Positions 17,430 through 25,936 of a stretch of DNA of 64,000 nt are shown piece after piece. A program made the position numbers and the translations under genes. Position 1 is the stretch's first letter. Every line of letters begins with the position of its first letter. This DNA is from Psychrobacillus glaciei (GTDB taxonomy: Bacteria > Bacillota > Bacilli > Bacillales_A > Planococcaceae): contig NZ_CP031223.1 of NCBI RefSeq assembly GCF_008973485.1, forward strand, positions 930,001 through 994,000, written 5' to 3'. Below the pieces are notes generated by a model, which was given only the letters and a program-made list of their open reading frames with translations, made no database searches and had not been told where the DNA came from.

Positions 17430-19877
17430 ATGAAAAATATAAAATGGACGAGAGTGATATCTTTATTTTTAGCGGTATTGTTAATTTTAAACATTTTACC
17501 TTTTGGATTGGTAGGGAAGGGATATGCAATTTCGGCGGAGACTTCTACAACAACACTAACTGCGGACAAAACGGAAGCAGTAGAAGGGGAAATGATAAAT
17601 TTTAGTGCAAGTGTTAGTGGGGCGGCATCCTTTTATCAGTGTTTACCAACTCCACCAAATGGATGTATGCTTATTAAACCCCTAGTTTTCGGAGGGAATG
17701 TCGAATTCTTTGAGGGTGAGGAAGAGGAAAGTTTAGGGAAACAATATCTTGGACCGAATCCTACAGCAAATTTTTCAACTAATAAATTATCAGTAGGTAC
17801 ACATTCGATAAAAGCAGTGTACAGCGGATATGACGGTGTTGATCCAAGAGACAATAATCTCGATCCTAAAAGTCACTCTGTTGCACGCAGTGAGGCTACT
17901 ATAACTGTAACAATCACGCCAAGTAATACTACCGCTGTTACAGGTGTGAGTTTAGATAATGGAACGTTATCTCTTACAGTAGGAGGCGTAACAGGAATAT
18001 TGATTGCAACTGTTGCACCAGAAGAAGCTACGAATAAAAACGTGACGTGGATTTCTAGTAACCCAAGCGTGGCAACAGTGGCGAATGGGGTTGTAACGCC
18101 GGTAAGCATGGGTATTGCAACAATTACGGCAACCACTGTTGATGGTGGGTCTATAGCTACAAGTGTGGTAACGGTAATAAACGAGTCTCTTTCGAAACCA
18201 CCTGCACCAAATGTAACGGCGGATGATATAAATGACATTATCATCGGCATTGATGAAATGATGGAATATAAAGTAAGTGGTAATTGGATTCAATATAACC
18301 CAGCTAGCCCACCAGACCTAAGTGGATTTCATTCGGTGCAAGTCAGAGTTTCAGCTAATGCAAATACAAGTGTACCGGCCGGAGATATAACAATTTTACT
18401 TTTTTCTGATAATCCACCCGCACCAATTGTAAGTGCTGATGATGTAAACAACAAAATTATAGGTGCAGACAATACGATGGAATACTCGATAGATAATGGG
18501 TACACTTGGATACCTTACAATTTAAGTAATGAACCAACTTTCCCGGGGACGATCGCGATTTTGATTAGAATTATACCTCAGGGAGAAAGTGGGTATGGGT
18601 TATCGGTGAGCTTAAGTTTTACAAATAATCCACCACCTAGTAATACGGGAAACAGTGAAAATAGTAGTTCAACACCAACACCCGCACAACCAAAAGTAGA
18701 AGAAATCAATGTAGATGTAGAAAGTGGGACATCCATCACAAAAACGCCAGTAAAGCGTATTACAGAACTAGATGGAAAGATAAAAGATGAAGTAACTTTT
18801 ACACTGGATAAAGTAAAAGAAACAATAGAAAAGTTAAAAGAACAAAAACAAGATACCGCAAGAATCGTAATTCCTGATAAAGAAGACAAGGTAAATGAAG
18901 TTAGTATAACCGTTCCAAACGAATCGGTAAGTACTTTAGCAAATGGCAAAGCGAATTTAGAAATATATACAGAAAATGCGCACATATATATTCCGCAAAC
19001 TTCCATGCAAAACTTTGGAGATGATCTTTATTTCCGTGTTGTTCCGATAAAAGAAGAAGTCAAGAAAATTGAAGTAGAGGAACGAGCGAAAAAAGAAACA
19101 ATGGTTCAACAAGTAGTTGGCAATAAAAAAGTAAACGTATTAGGACGACCGTTGGAAATCGAAACAAATATGCAAAATCGTTCGGTCGACTTAACATTAC
19201 CTCTTCCAACAAATGCAACAAAAGAACAAATGGATAACTTAGCTATTTTCATCGAACATAGCGATGGAACAAAAGAAGTTGTACAAGGAAAGTTAGTAGA
19301 GTTTAGTAAAAATACACAAGGTATACAATTTAACGTTACCAAATTCTCTACATTCACAGTCTTGTACATGGAGGGTGCAGCGAAGTATTTTGCACAAAAT
19401 TCATGTGGAGAGATTGCTAAAACGAGCTGTCTTCAAGTGAACAAAACAACTCCTGTGTATGTGCTGGAAAATAACCGCTTGAAAAAAGTAGGAGAAGCTG
19501 TAAAAGGACCAAATTTACCTGTCAAACAAGCGATTTCTCCTATGCTTGGACTTGGTGGAGACATCTGGCTAGAAAGAACAGCAGTCATTTCTTACGAAAC
19601 ACCATCCAAAGAAATGATTGCTAAAAATCAATTACCGGCGAACAAACGTCCAAAACAAATTTGGAAAGGCCAAGAGCTAAATCCAGGTCAAATCGGTAAA
19701 GTTACTATCTTAAAAGAAACTGTCATTTGGCAATCAATTGATAAAACAACGAAACTACCAAGAGTCTTGAAAAAAGGTGAACAATACAGAGTGTATCGCT
19801 ATGTTCCGGCTATGTACCAAATTAGTGATCAACAATATATCGTACAAGATTCAAACGTAGTACTCATCAAAAAATAA
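17430..19877 (+). CDS. Secreted Ig-repeat protein with shared SH3-like C-terminal domain
   Basis: 815 residues. ATG 17430 is preceded by GAGGAGAG. A long signal peptide ends near residue 34 (GYAIS). An Ig-like Big_3-type domain (about 38-155), a BIG2 domain (about 168-250) and two repeats with the pattern PPAP-V-ADD-N-I-G...MEY (about 252-400) follow. Next come a Pro/Thr linker, a domain of about 230 residues that matches the protein at 1-4878 (IVIPDKEDKVNEVS, NRSVDLTLPLPTNATKEQ), and the C-terminal domain common to all three large proteins. No enzymatic domain is seen, so it is more likely a surface adhesin or structural protein. Its last 1.2 kb and terminator are close DNA copies of the other genes. 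Confidence 0.85.
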   Translation: MKNIKWTRVISLFLAVLLILNILPFGLVGKGYAISAETSTTTLTADKTEAVEGEMINFSASVSGAASFYQCLPTPPNGCMLIKPLVFGGNVEFFEGEEEESLGKQYLGPNPTANFSTNKLSVGTHSIKAVYSGYDGVDPRDNNLDPKSHSVARSEATITVTITPSNTTAVTGVSLDNGTLSLTVGGVTGILIATVAPEEATNKNVTWISSNPSVATVANGVVTPVSMGIATITATTVDGGSIATSVVTVINESLSKPPAPNVTADDINDIIIGIDEMMEYKVSGNWIQYNPASPPDLSGFHSVQVRVSANANTSVPAGDITILLFSDNPPAPIVSADDVNNKIIGADNTMEYSIDNGYTWIPYNLSNEPTFPGTIAILIRIIPQGESGYGLSVSLSFTNNPPPSNTGNSENSSSTPTPAQPKVEEINVDVESGTSITKTPVKRITELDGKIKDEVTFTLDKVKETIEKLKEQKQDTARIVIPDKEDKVNEVSITVPNESVSTLANGKANLEIYTENAHIYIPQTSMQNFGDDLYFRVVPIKEEVKKIEVEERAKKETMVQQVVGNKKVNVLGRPLEIETNMQNRSVDLTLPLPTNATKEQMDNLAIFIEHSDGTKEVVQGKLVEFSKNTQGIQFNVTKFSTFTVLYMEGAAKYFAQNSCGEIAKTSCLQVNKTTPVYVLENNRLKKVGEAVKGPNLPVKQAISPMLGLGGDIWLERTAVISYETPSKEMIAKNQLPANKRPKQIWKGQELNPGQIGKVTILKETVIWQSIDKTTKLPRVLKKGEQYRVYRYVPAMYQISDQQYIVQDSNVVLIKK

Positions 19878-19901
19878 TTACGGTGTTCATGATTAGCAAA
19901 T

Positions 19902-19940
19902 CGCTCCTAGTCATATTAATTATGATTAGGAGTGTTTTTT
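19902..19940 (+). terminator. Terminator of the Ig-repeat protein gene
   Basis: CGCTCCTAGTCAT and ATGATTAGGAGTG flank ATTAATT, followed by T6. It is almost identical to 11271-11313, including flanking bases on both sides. Confidence 0.9.
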
Positions 19941-19984
19941 ATTGCAGAATTACAAGTTTGTTACAAGTATAAGATGGGTGTTTG

Positions 19985-20019
19985 GGATTGTTACGGGTGC
20001 CTGGCACCCGTAACAATCC
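19985..20019. repeat. GGTGCC palindrome, perfect 17-base arms
   Basis: GGATTGTTACGGGTGCC and its exact complement flank a central T. It follows the terminator of the secreted protein gene and precedes the epimerase gene. Confidence 0.9.
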
Positions 20020-20081
20020 AATAACAAAAATTAGCAAATTATGTTGGTATCTTTTATGATTAGGAAAAGGGGGATGAAAAA

Positions 20082-20969
20082 ATGAGAAAAGCGTTAGTTT
20101 TAGGGGGAACTAAATTTTTTGGTGTTCATCTAGTGGAAGCTTTATTGGAAAAAGGATTTGAAGTAACGATTGCAACACGAGGAAAAACTGTGGATCCGTT
20201 TTCAACAAGAGTGAAAAGAATTGCATGCGATCGATTGAATTTGGTAGACAATAAGGAACGTTTTGAAAATGAAAAATGGGATATTATTTTTGACCAAATT
20301 TGTTATTCTTCCCAGGAAGCAATGGATGCAATTGAAGTGTTTAAGGATAAGACGGATAAATATGTTTTTACTTCTTCTAAGTCCGTGTACGATGAAGGAA
20401 ATGGAGAAGTAGGATATGTGGAAGATGATTTTATTCCAAAAGAGTATAAAATTATTCAAGGACCAAAAGAGGACTTCTCATACAATGAAGGAAAACGGCT
20501 TGCAGAAGCTGTATTTTTTCAAAACGCTCCATTTCCAGTTGTGGCTGTAAGATTCCCAATCGTAATAGGTTTGAATGATTATACAGAGCGACTTAATTTC
20601 TATATTGAGAAAATAGCAAGTCAAGGGGAAATACATCTTATAAACCCGGATGCTTGTATGGATTTCATTTCAGAGGAAGAAGCGGGGCAGTTTCTCGCGT
20701 GGATTGGTCTTTCAGATTTCACAGGACCTGTAAATGCTACTTCTGAAGGCAAGGTGAAATTAAGTGAGTTGATTAGCATCATTGAAGACAAAACGAAAGC
20801 TACTGCAATTATCTCTTCGGCACCGAGTGATAATAATGTTTCTCCATATAATATTGCCAAGACCTGGCTTATTAGTAATGAGCGGGCAAAAAGTTTAGGT
20901 TATAAATTTAGGGATTTGAATGAATATATGCCCTTATTAATTGAAGATACTTTAAAGAAGATAAGATAA
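20082..20969 (+). CDS. NAD-dependent epimerase/dehydratase family protein
   Basis: 295 residues. The N-terminal Rossmann motif LGGTKFFG is the GGTxFxG form of NAD-dependent epimerase/reductase-like proteins. Helical and strand pattern and a C-terminal substrate region fit an extended short-chain dehydrogenase. The usual YxxxK is represented by YNEGKRLAEA near 145. The substrate is unknown. Monocistronic, with a ribosome site AAAGGGGGATG and a strong terminator at 20985. Confidence 0.8.
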   Translation: MRKALVLGGTKFFGVHLVEALLEKGFEVTIATRGKTVDPFSTRVKRIACDRLNLVDNKERFENEKWDIIFDQICYSSQEAMDAIEVFKDKTDKYVFTSSKSVYDEGNGEVGYVEDDFIPKEYKIIQGPKEDFSYNEGKRLAEAVFFQNAPFPVVAVRFPIVIGLNDYTERLNFYIEKIASQGEIHLINPDACMDFISEEEAGQFLAWIGLSDFTGPVNATSEGKVKLSELISIIEDKTKATAIISSAPSDNNVSPYNIAKTWLISNERAKSLGYKFRDLNEYMPLLIEDTLKKIR

Positions 20970-20984
20970 CATATTAAATATAGA

Positions 20985-21020
20985 AATAGCCGCCCTATCG
21001 ATGTACGATGGGCGGCTATT
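20985..21020. terminator. Terminator after the epimerase gene
   Basis: AATAGCCGCCCTATCG pairs with CGATGGGCGGCTATT around ATGTA. The GC-rich stem can act in both directions between the convergent epimerase and hydrolase genes, though the flanking T-run is short. Confidence 0.8.
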
Positions 21021-21037
21021 ATTATGTTACAAGTTTC

Positions 21038-21060
21038 TTACGGGTGCCTGGCACCAGTAA
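21038..21060. repeat. GGTGCC palindrome, short form
   Basis: TTACGGGTGCCTGGCACCAGTAA core. The flanks GTTACAAGTTTC and CACTGCTGTAATAA pair only partly, so the outer arms have decayed. Confidence 0.8.
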
Positions 21061-21077
21061 CACTGCTGTAATAATTT

Positions 21078-21887
21078 TCATCCAATAAACCTCGCAAGTT
21101 CTTGGTTGAACTTGTCTTTTTCACAATAGAATAATCCGTGGCCGCTGTATTCAAAAGGTATCAAAATGGAGTTTTGTATACTTTGATGCATTAATTCGCC
21201 TAAAACGAAGGGGCATACTTTATCTTGTTTTCCATGCATTATTGCTGTCGGTACTTGAATGTGTGGTAAATCATTTCGGAGATCCTCGTCGCGAAGGGAG
21301 ACTAAACATTTCGCAGTTGCGTTACCAGATGCGATTAATCCGAGACCATGGAACCATTCTATAAAGCTCTTTGTTAAATATCGAGCAAAGAAGATATCTC
21401 CAAAATCACTTAGCATTTTAGGTCGATCTGCGTAGGTTGATTCTATAAGATTATTGACTTCTTCGATTGTTTTTCCATATGGGAAATCCGGTCGTTGTGT
21501 GAAAATAGGTGCTGCTGCCCCGATCAGTGCAAGTTTAGCAACTTGATGTCCGCTGTGACGGGCCATGTATCGGATCGAAATGGCTCCACCCATGGAATGT
21601 CCTGCAAGTGTAATATTCTCCAATCCTAATGTATCAATAATGATGCGGATATCATCAGCCAACCGGTCATATGAATATCCATCCCAAGGTCGATTCGATT
21701 TCCCAAACCCTCGAATATCAATCCCGATGCAGCGATAGCCCATTGCAGGGAGATGGTTGAACTGGTACTCGAACATCTGATGGTTCGCCGGCCATCCGTG
21801 TACGAATAATATCGTTTTAGTGGAGGCTGGGTTAATATCCTCGACATAAATATTCACACCTTTTTCTACTTTTACGTAATACCCCAT
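21078..21887 (-). CDS. Alpha/beta hydrolase
   Basis: 269 residues. The start is placed at the second ATG (21887), 7 bases after GGGAGG. The nucleophile elbow is GHSMGG (Ser near 97), the acid is in HGKQDKVCP, and the His is in SGHGLFY near the end. HGWPANHQMF forms the oxyanion region. Most like the haloperoxidase/epoxide-hydrolase-type group of esterases; the natural substrate is unknown. Convergent with the epimerase gene. Confidence 0.85.
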   Translation of the reverse strand: MGYYVKVEKGVNIYVEDINPASTKTILFVHGWPANHQMFEYQFNHLPAMGYRCIGIDIRGFGKSNRPWDGYSYDRLADDIRIIIDTLGLENITLAGHSMGGAISIRYMARHSGHQVAKLALIGAAAPIFTQRPDFPYGKTIEEVNNLIESTYADRPKMLSDFGDIFFARYLTKSFIEWFHGLGLIASGNATAKCLVSLRDEDLRNDLPHIQVPTAIMHGKQDKVCPFVLGELMHQSIQNSILIPFEYSGHGLFYCEKDKFNQELARFIG

Positions 21888-22113
21888 CATAATCCCTCCC
21901 AATTTTATGCCGATTTACTAGTGTATGAATTTATAGGAGGCATTATTCGATATAGAAGGATGTGAGGCTGAAATTGTAACTTCAGCCGTTATTTTCTGTT
22001 GAAGGAGTATGTCTTATTTTATTCGCAAAAAGCTCTTCTGTTGTTTCTATAAATAAAGGGAGGTATGATATTTTTAATGAAATTAGCATTTCTTAAAAAG
22101 GTGTTTTTTATTA

Positions 22114-22812
22114 ATGTTTAAAAAAATATGGATAGTAATCGAGTGTTTTCTCTTTCTTCAAGGATGTGAAGGTGATGAGAAAATAGGACTTATTACTAAT
22201 AGAAAGGAATACGAGCTGATGAATGAGCAATTATTAATAGGGGTGCAACAAAGGGATATACATATTTTACGGCAGTTAATTAAGGAAGGGGTTCCAATCG
22301 ATGGGCAGGATACACAAGGAAGAACTGCTTTGATGATCGCTACTTATGCGAACGATGTTGAAATTGCAAAGGTACTAATTGACGCTGGTGCGGATGTGAA
22401 TGTTAGAGATCAAATGAAAAATAGTCCATTTCTTTATGCAGGTGCGGAAGGTTACTTGGAGATTTTACAGCTAACAATCGCAGCAGGAGCAGACCCAACA
22501 ATTACGAATCGCTACGGAGGGGTTGCGTTGATTCCCGCTTCGGAACACGGTTATGTTGAGGTGGTTAATGAACTCCTTACAAATACTACAATTAATGTGA
22601 ATCATGTGAATAATCTAGGGTGGACTGCTTTATTGGAAGCAATTATCTTGAATGATGGGAACGAAAAGCAACAACAAATTTTACAGTTGTTAATAAACCA
22701 CGGAGCAGATGTAAATCTTCCTGATCAAGCTAAAGTCACTCCTTTACAACATGCAAGGAAAAGAGGTTTTAAGGAGATAGAAAAGATTTTATTGAAAGCT
22801 GGAGCAAATTAG
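22114..22812 (+). CDS. Ankyrin-repeat lipoprotein
   Basis: 232 residues. A short hydrophobic N-terminus ends in the lipobox LQGC (Cys18), so the protein is probably membrane-anchored outside the cell. Five ankyrin repeats follow (for example GRTALMIATYANDVEIAKVL and LIDAGADVNVRD), ending in KAGAN. Ankyrin lipoproteins usually bind other proteins. No partner is apparent from the neighbours. Confidence 0.85.
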   Translation: MFKKIWIVIECFLFLQGCEGDEKIGLITNRKEYELMNEQLLIGVQQRDIHILRQLIKEGVPIDGQDTQGRTALMIATYANDVEIAKVLIDAGADVNVRDQMKNSPFLYAGAEGYLEILQLTIAAGADPTITNRYGGVALIPASEHGYVEVVNELLTNTTINVNHVNNLGWTALLEAIILNDGNEKQQQILQLLINHGADVNLPDQAKVTPLQHARKRGFKEIEKILLKAGAN

Positions 22813-23014
22813 ATTTTGCGATAGAAGCATTTTCTTTTACAAACGTATGTGCATCTAATGTCATGTTTTTCTACTGCTTAGCAAGTCAACATACTGACAA
22901 ATAATCGCTTTATCCGACAAAATTCGAGGAGGATAAATTGATTTGTAAGGGAGATTTTGCTATCCTTTAAATTGTGAGTAAATAATATTAATTATCACCT
23001 TGGAGGGTTTATAC

Positions 23015-23557
23015 ATGGCAGAACGTATGGTAGGAAAACAAGCACCACGATTTACAATGGACGCAGTATTAGCGGACAAGTCTTTTGGTAAAGTAAATTT
23101 AGAAGAAATTATGAAAGAAGATAAATGGACAGTATTATTCTTTTATCCAATGGATTTTACATTTGTTTGTCCAACTGAAATCACAGCAATGTCTGATCGT
23201 TATGATGAATTTCAAGATTTAGATGCGGAAGTTATTGGGGTATCTACAGATACGATTCATACGCATTTAGCTTGGATTAACACAGCTCGTCAAGACAATG
23301 GTTTGGGTGAATTAAAATATCCATTAGCTGCAGATACAAATCATGCAGTTGCACGCGAATATGGTGTGTTAATCGAGGAAGAAGGAATTGCACTTCGCGG
23401 TCTATTCATCATCAATCCTGAAGGTGAAATGCAATACCAAACAGTATTCCACAATAACATCGGTCGTGATGTTGATGAAACACTTCGCGTACTTCAAGCG
23501 CTTCAAACTGGTGGTCTTTGTCCAGCAAACTGGCGCCCAGGTCAAAAAACGCTTTAA
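23015..23557 (+). CDS. 2-Cys peroxiredoxin (AhpC/Prx family)
   Basis: 180 residues from ATG 23015, after TTGGAGG. The peroxidatic Cys lies in FTFVCPTE and the resolving Cys in GGLCPANW near the C-terminus. Cytosolic reduction of peroxides is expected. No ahpF reductase is adjacent; instead a thioredoxin-fold protein gene follows after an attenuating hairpin and could supply electrons (inference). Confidence 0.93.
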   Translation: MAERMVGKQAPRFTMDAVLADKSFGKVNLEEIMKEDKWTVLFFYPMDFTFVCPTEITAMSDRYDEFQDLDAEVIGVSTDTIHTHLAWINTARQDNGLGELKYPLAADTNHAVAREYGVLIEEEGIALRGLFIINPEGEMQYQTVFHNNIGRDVDETLRVLQALQTGGLCPANWRPGQKTL

Positions 23558-23588
23558 TTTACAAGAGCATCTAAGTGAATTTAAAATA

Positions 23589-23625
23589 GTTCTCCATGGA
23601 TTAACTAGCTCATGGGGAACTTTTT
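23589..23625 (+). terminator. Hairpin between the peroxiredoxin and thioredoxin-like genes
   Basis: GTTCTCCATG pairs with CATGGGGAAC (one wobble), followed by TTTTT. It lies 26 bases before the next start, so it probably sets the expression ratio of the two genes. Confidence 0.75.
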
Positions 23626-23650
23626 ACATAGAGAAAAGGAGGATTTTCAA

Positions 23651-24106
23651 ATGAAATTACGTACACCAATGCCAGAATTGACTGGTTCTACAGCATGGTT
23701 GAATGGTGAAGTTACAACTAGTGAATTAGTGGGTGAAAAGCCAACGCTGATTCACTTTTGGTCAATCAGTTGTGGACTTTGTAAAGAAGCGATGCCCAAT
23801 GTGAATGATTTCCGTGATCAATATAAAGACGAATTAAATGTCGTCGCTGTGCATATGCCACGTTCCGAAAAAGACGTAGATCTTGAGGAAATTAAAAAGG
23901 TTGCAGCAGAACATGATATTACACAGCCAATTTTTGTTGATAGCGAATTGAAGCTAACGGATGTATTCGAAAATCAATATGTCCCGGCTTATTACGTTTT
24001 CGACAAAGACGGTCAACTTCGCCATTTTCAAGCAGGCGGAAGCGGTATGAAAATGTTAGAAAAACGTGTCAACCGTGTATTAGATGAAATGCGCAATGCA
24101 GAATAA
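23651..24106 (+). CDS. Thioredoxin-fold redoxin (TlpA/ResA-like), cytosolic
   Basis: 151 residues from ATG 23651, with GGAGG upstream. The active site is SCGLC (CxxC near 36-39), with the cis-Pro in QYVPAYY. No signal peptide or anchor is present, unlike ResA or StoA, so it should act in the cytosol. It follows a 2-Cys peroxiredoxin and is a plausible reductant or peroxidase partner. Confidence 0.85.
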   Translation: MKLRTPMPELTGSTAWLNGEVTTSELVGEKPTLIHFWSISCGLCKEAMPNVNDFRDQYKDELNVVAVHMPRSEKDVDLEEIKKVAAEHDITQPIFVDSELKLTDVFENQYVPAYYVFDKDGQLRHFQAGGSGMKMLEKRVNRVLDEMRNAE

Positions 24107-24118
24107 GTAAGAGTAGAT

Positions 24119-24169
24119 AGCTAAGAACCACTTGGATTATACAGAATCCAGGAGGATCTTAGCTTTTTT
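24119..24169 (+). terminator. Terminator after the redoxin gene
   Basis: AGCTAAGA and TCTTAGCT form the base of the stem, an inner TTGGATT/AATCCAG stem extends it, and TTTTTT follows. Confidence 0.85.
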
Positions 24170-24480
24170 GATTGCTACTGGAATAGGTTTTAGCATTTGG
24201 TCTTGGGTTTAGTAGAAATGGTTGCTGTTCTGGTTGATTTAGTCTCGGGTTCAAGGAAATTGGTTGCGGGTTTATCCGAAGGTCTCGAACTGCTACTTTA
24301 TGGATAAAATTTTTGCACCAAGACAAGTGGTAGTTACCGTTTTTCCTTTGTTGGAAGTAACAGGTTTAGGGTTAATACGGTCTAATTATTCTTGGTAGTC
24401 CATATTTTAATAATGGTCTACTCATTTTATTAGATAACGATCATTTACTCCAATATGCTAAACTATTTTCAAAGAGGGGG
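24170..24480. repeat. Non-coding region with degenerate GTCTCG-type repeats
   Basis: About 310 bases without a gene. It contains a loose series of 21-23 base units with words such as GGTCTTGGGTTTA, GGTTGCTGTTCTGG, AGTCTCGGGTTCAAGG and GGTCTCGAACTGC. The same style occurs at 25798 and, with exact 21-base period, at 57239. Confidence 0.4.
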
Positions 24481-24489
24481 AATTTGATT

Positions 24490-24945
24490 TTGGATAAGTT
24501 TATGAAAAGAGCGGTTGAATTGGCGTTTGAAAATGTGCAAAATGGAGGACAGCCATTTGGAGCCGTGCTTGTGAAAGATGGTGAAGTGGTTTCGGAGGGC
24601 GTGAACGAGTTGCATATTAAGCATGATATAAGTGGTCACGCCGAATTGCTTGCGATACGCCGAGCGCAGGAACAGTTTCAAACGAATGATTTATCTGGAT
24701 TTACGATGTATGCGAGCGGTGCACCTTGTGCAATGTGTTACAGTGCAATGATGTTTGCCGGAATTGAAAAAGCATATTATTGCGCAACTTTGGATGATGC
24801 TAAAGCTGTAGGTCTTGGAAAGTCTGCCGTGATTTACGACGAATTGCAAAAAACAGCAGACGCGCGCAAATTTGACATGTGCCATATGGAGATTGAAGAA
24901 AATATGCCAAACCCAATGGAATTATGGAAAGAACGAAACGTCTAA
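24490..24945 (+). CDS. Cytidine-deaminase-fold nucleobase deaminase (GuaD-like)
   Basis: 151 residues. TTG 24490 is preferred over TTG 24484 because it stands 9 bases after AAAGAGGGGG. Zinc ligands are in GHAELLAIR (HAE) and APCAMC (PCxxC). Length and layout match guanine deaminase and related purine deaminases; exact substrate is not assured. Confidence 0.8.
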   Translation: MDKFMKRAVELAFENVQNGGQPFGAVLVKDGEVVSEGVNELHIKHDISGHAELLAIRRAQEQFQTNDLSGFTMYASGAPCAMCYSAMMFAGIEKAYYCATLDDAKAVGLGKSAVIYDELQKTADARKFDMCHMEIEENMPNPMELWKERNV

Positions 24946-24992
24946 ATGTTACGGGTGCCAGGAATGTTACAGGTGCCTGGCACCTGTAACAT
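24946..24992. repeat. GGTGCC palindrome preceded by a half copy
   Basis: A left half (ATGTTACGGGTGCCAGG, 24946-24962) is followed directly by a complete perfect palindrome with 14-base arms (24964-24992, ATGTTACAGGTGCC). This looks like a tandem duplication in which one right arm was lost. Confidence 0.85.
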
Positions 24993-25038
24993 GTTTGAAA
25001 TATAACTGTAATAATTGAGGTGGGATAGGGGGATTTGT

Positions 25039-25740
25039 TTGCTACCGATTATTGGTGTTTCTTCGAGTTTGAAAGAGGATGTTCTGACGGTTCCAACGGA
25101 GAATATGCATGCAATTGGGAAGTTTGGTGGCGTTCCGCTTGTGCTTCCTAATATGGTGTATGCTGGAATTGATACAATTGCTGAGATGATTGATGGATTA
25201 CTTTTAACGGGTGGTGGGGATATTGATCCTACTTTATTTGGAGAAGAGCCGTTGCAAGGTCTAGGGGATATTACCCCTGAACGAGATGCGTTTGAGATTG
25301 CGATGATTCAAAAGATGTTGGAGCTGAATAAACCAATTTTAGGATTATGTCGGGGAGCTCAAATTCTTAATACTGCGGTTGGCGGAGATATGTATCAAGA
25401 TATTAATTCGCAAATTGAGTCTACGCTTTTGCAACATAACCAACATGCTCCGCGTTGGCATGGTTCCCATTTTGTGCAAGTAATGAAGGGTTCTCTTTTA
25501 CATGGGATTGCGCAAACGGAACAGTTCAAGGTAAATAGCTATCATCATCAGGCTAATCGAGGAGTACCAACTGGCTTTGCAGTGAGTGCTGTATCCAGTG
25601 ATGGAATAGTGGAGGCAATTGAGAGTAAGAATCATCGGTTTGTTATGGGTTTGCAATGGCATCCTGAATATTTAGTTTTAAAAAATGATTCGATATCTGT
25701 CGCTATTTTCAAGGCATTTATAGATGCTTGCTCAAAATAA
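25039..25740 (+). CDS. Class I glutamine amidotransferase-like hydrolase (PuuD/GGH type)
   Basis: 233 residues from TTG 25039, which stands 6 bases after AGGGGG; an earlier TTG at 25015 lacks a good site. The nucleophile Cys is in GLCRGAQ, the His-x-Glu in QWHPEY. LTGGGDIDP is typical of gamma-glutamyl-gamma-aminobutyrate hydrolases. It probably cleaves a gamma-glutamyl amide bond in the cytosol; no polyamine genes are nearby to fix the substrate. Confidence 0.85.
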   Translation: MLPIIGVSSSLKEDVLTVPTENMHAIGKFGGVPLVLPNMVYAGIDTIAEMIDGLLLTGGGDIDPTLFGEEPLQGLGDITPERDAFEIAMIQKMLELNKPILGLCRGAQILNTAVGGDMYQDINSQIESTLLQHNQHAPRWHGSHFVQVMKGSLLHGIAQTEQFKVNSYHHQANRGVPTGFAVSAVSSDGIVEAIESKNHRFVMGLQWHPEYLVLKNDSISVAIFKAFIDACSK

Positions 25741-25762
25741 TTAAAATTTAGTGTTTTTCAGT

Positions 25763-25800
25763 AAAAACGACTGTTTAGTAGCAGTCGTTTTTTTTTTTTG
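25763..25800 (+). terminator. Terminator after the amidotransferase gene
   Basis: AAAACGACTG and CAGTCGTTTT flank TTTAGTAG, followed by a long T-run. Confidence 0.93.
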
Positions 25801-25841
25801 TCTCGTTTTGTACTTAGTTGGTCTCGGATAGCTATTTTCTG
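25798..25841. repeat. Two degenerate GTCTCG units
   Basis: TGTCTCGTTTTGTACTTAG and GGTCTCGGATAGCTATTT form two adjacent units of about 21 bases, of the same style as those at 24170 and 57239. They lie in the gap before lytH. Confidence 0.35.
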
Positions 25842-25936
25842 TAAAAAAATAATCAAATGAATATGATAGTTTTTTATTCATGAAACAAATTTAAATGGGA
25901 AAGCTATTTTAAGTATGAAAAAAGGAGGCATTTTGA

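Noticed and set aside
17177-17605. 142-codon frame overlapping the end of the cyclase gene and the start of the secreted protein
   Set aside because: It crosses a terminator, the duplicated promoter and a clear signal-peptide gene in another frame, so it is a shadow.
21966-21987. GGCTGAA/TTCAGCC hairpin between the hydrolase and ankyrin genes
   Set aside because: The genes diverge here, so a terminator has no purpose; the stem is only 7 bases and may be chance.
22960-23005. Possible PerR box upstream of the peroxiredoxin gene
   Set aside because: The AT-rich stretch AATAATATTAATTAT only loosely fits the PerR consensus and cannot be told from background.
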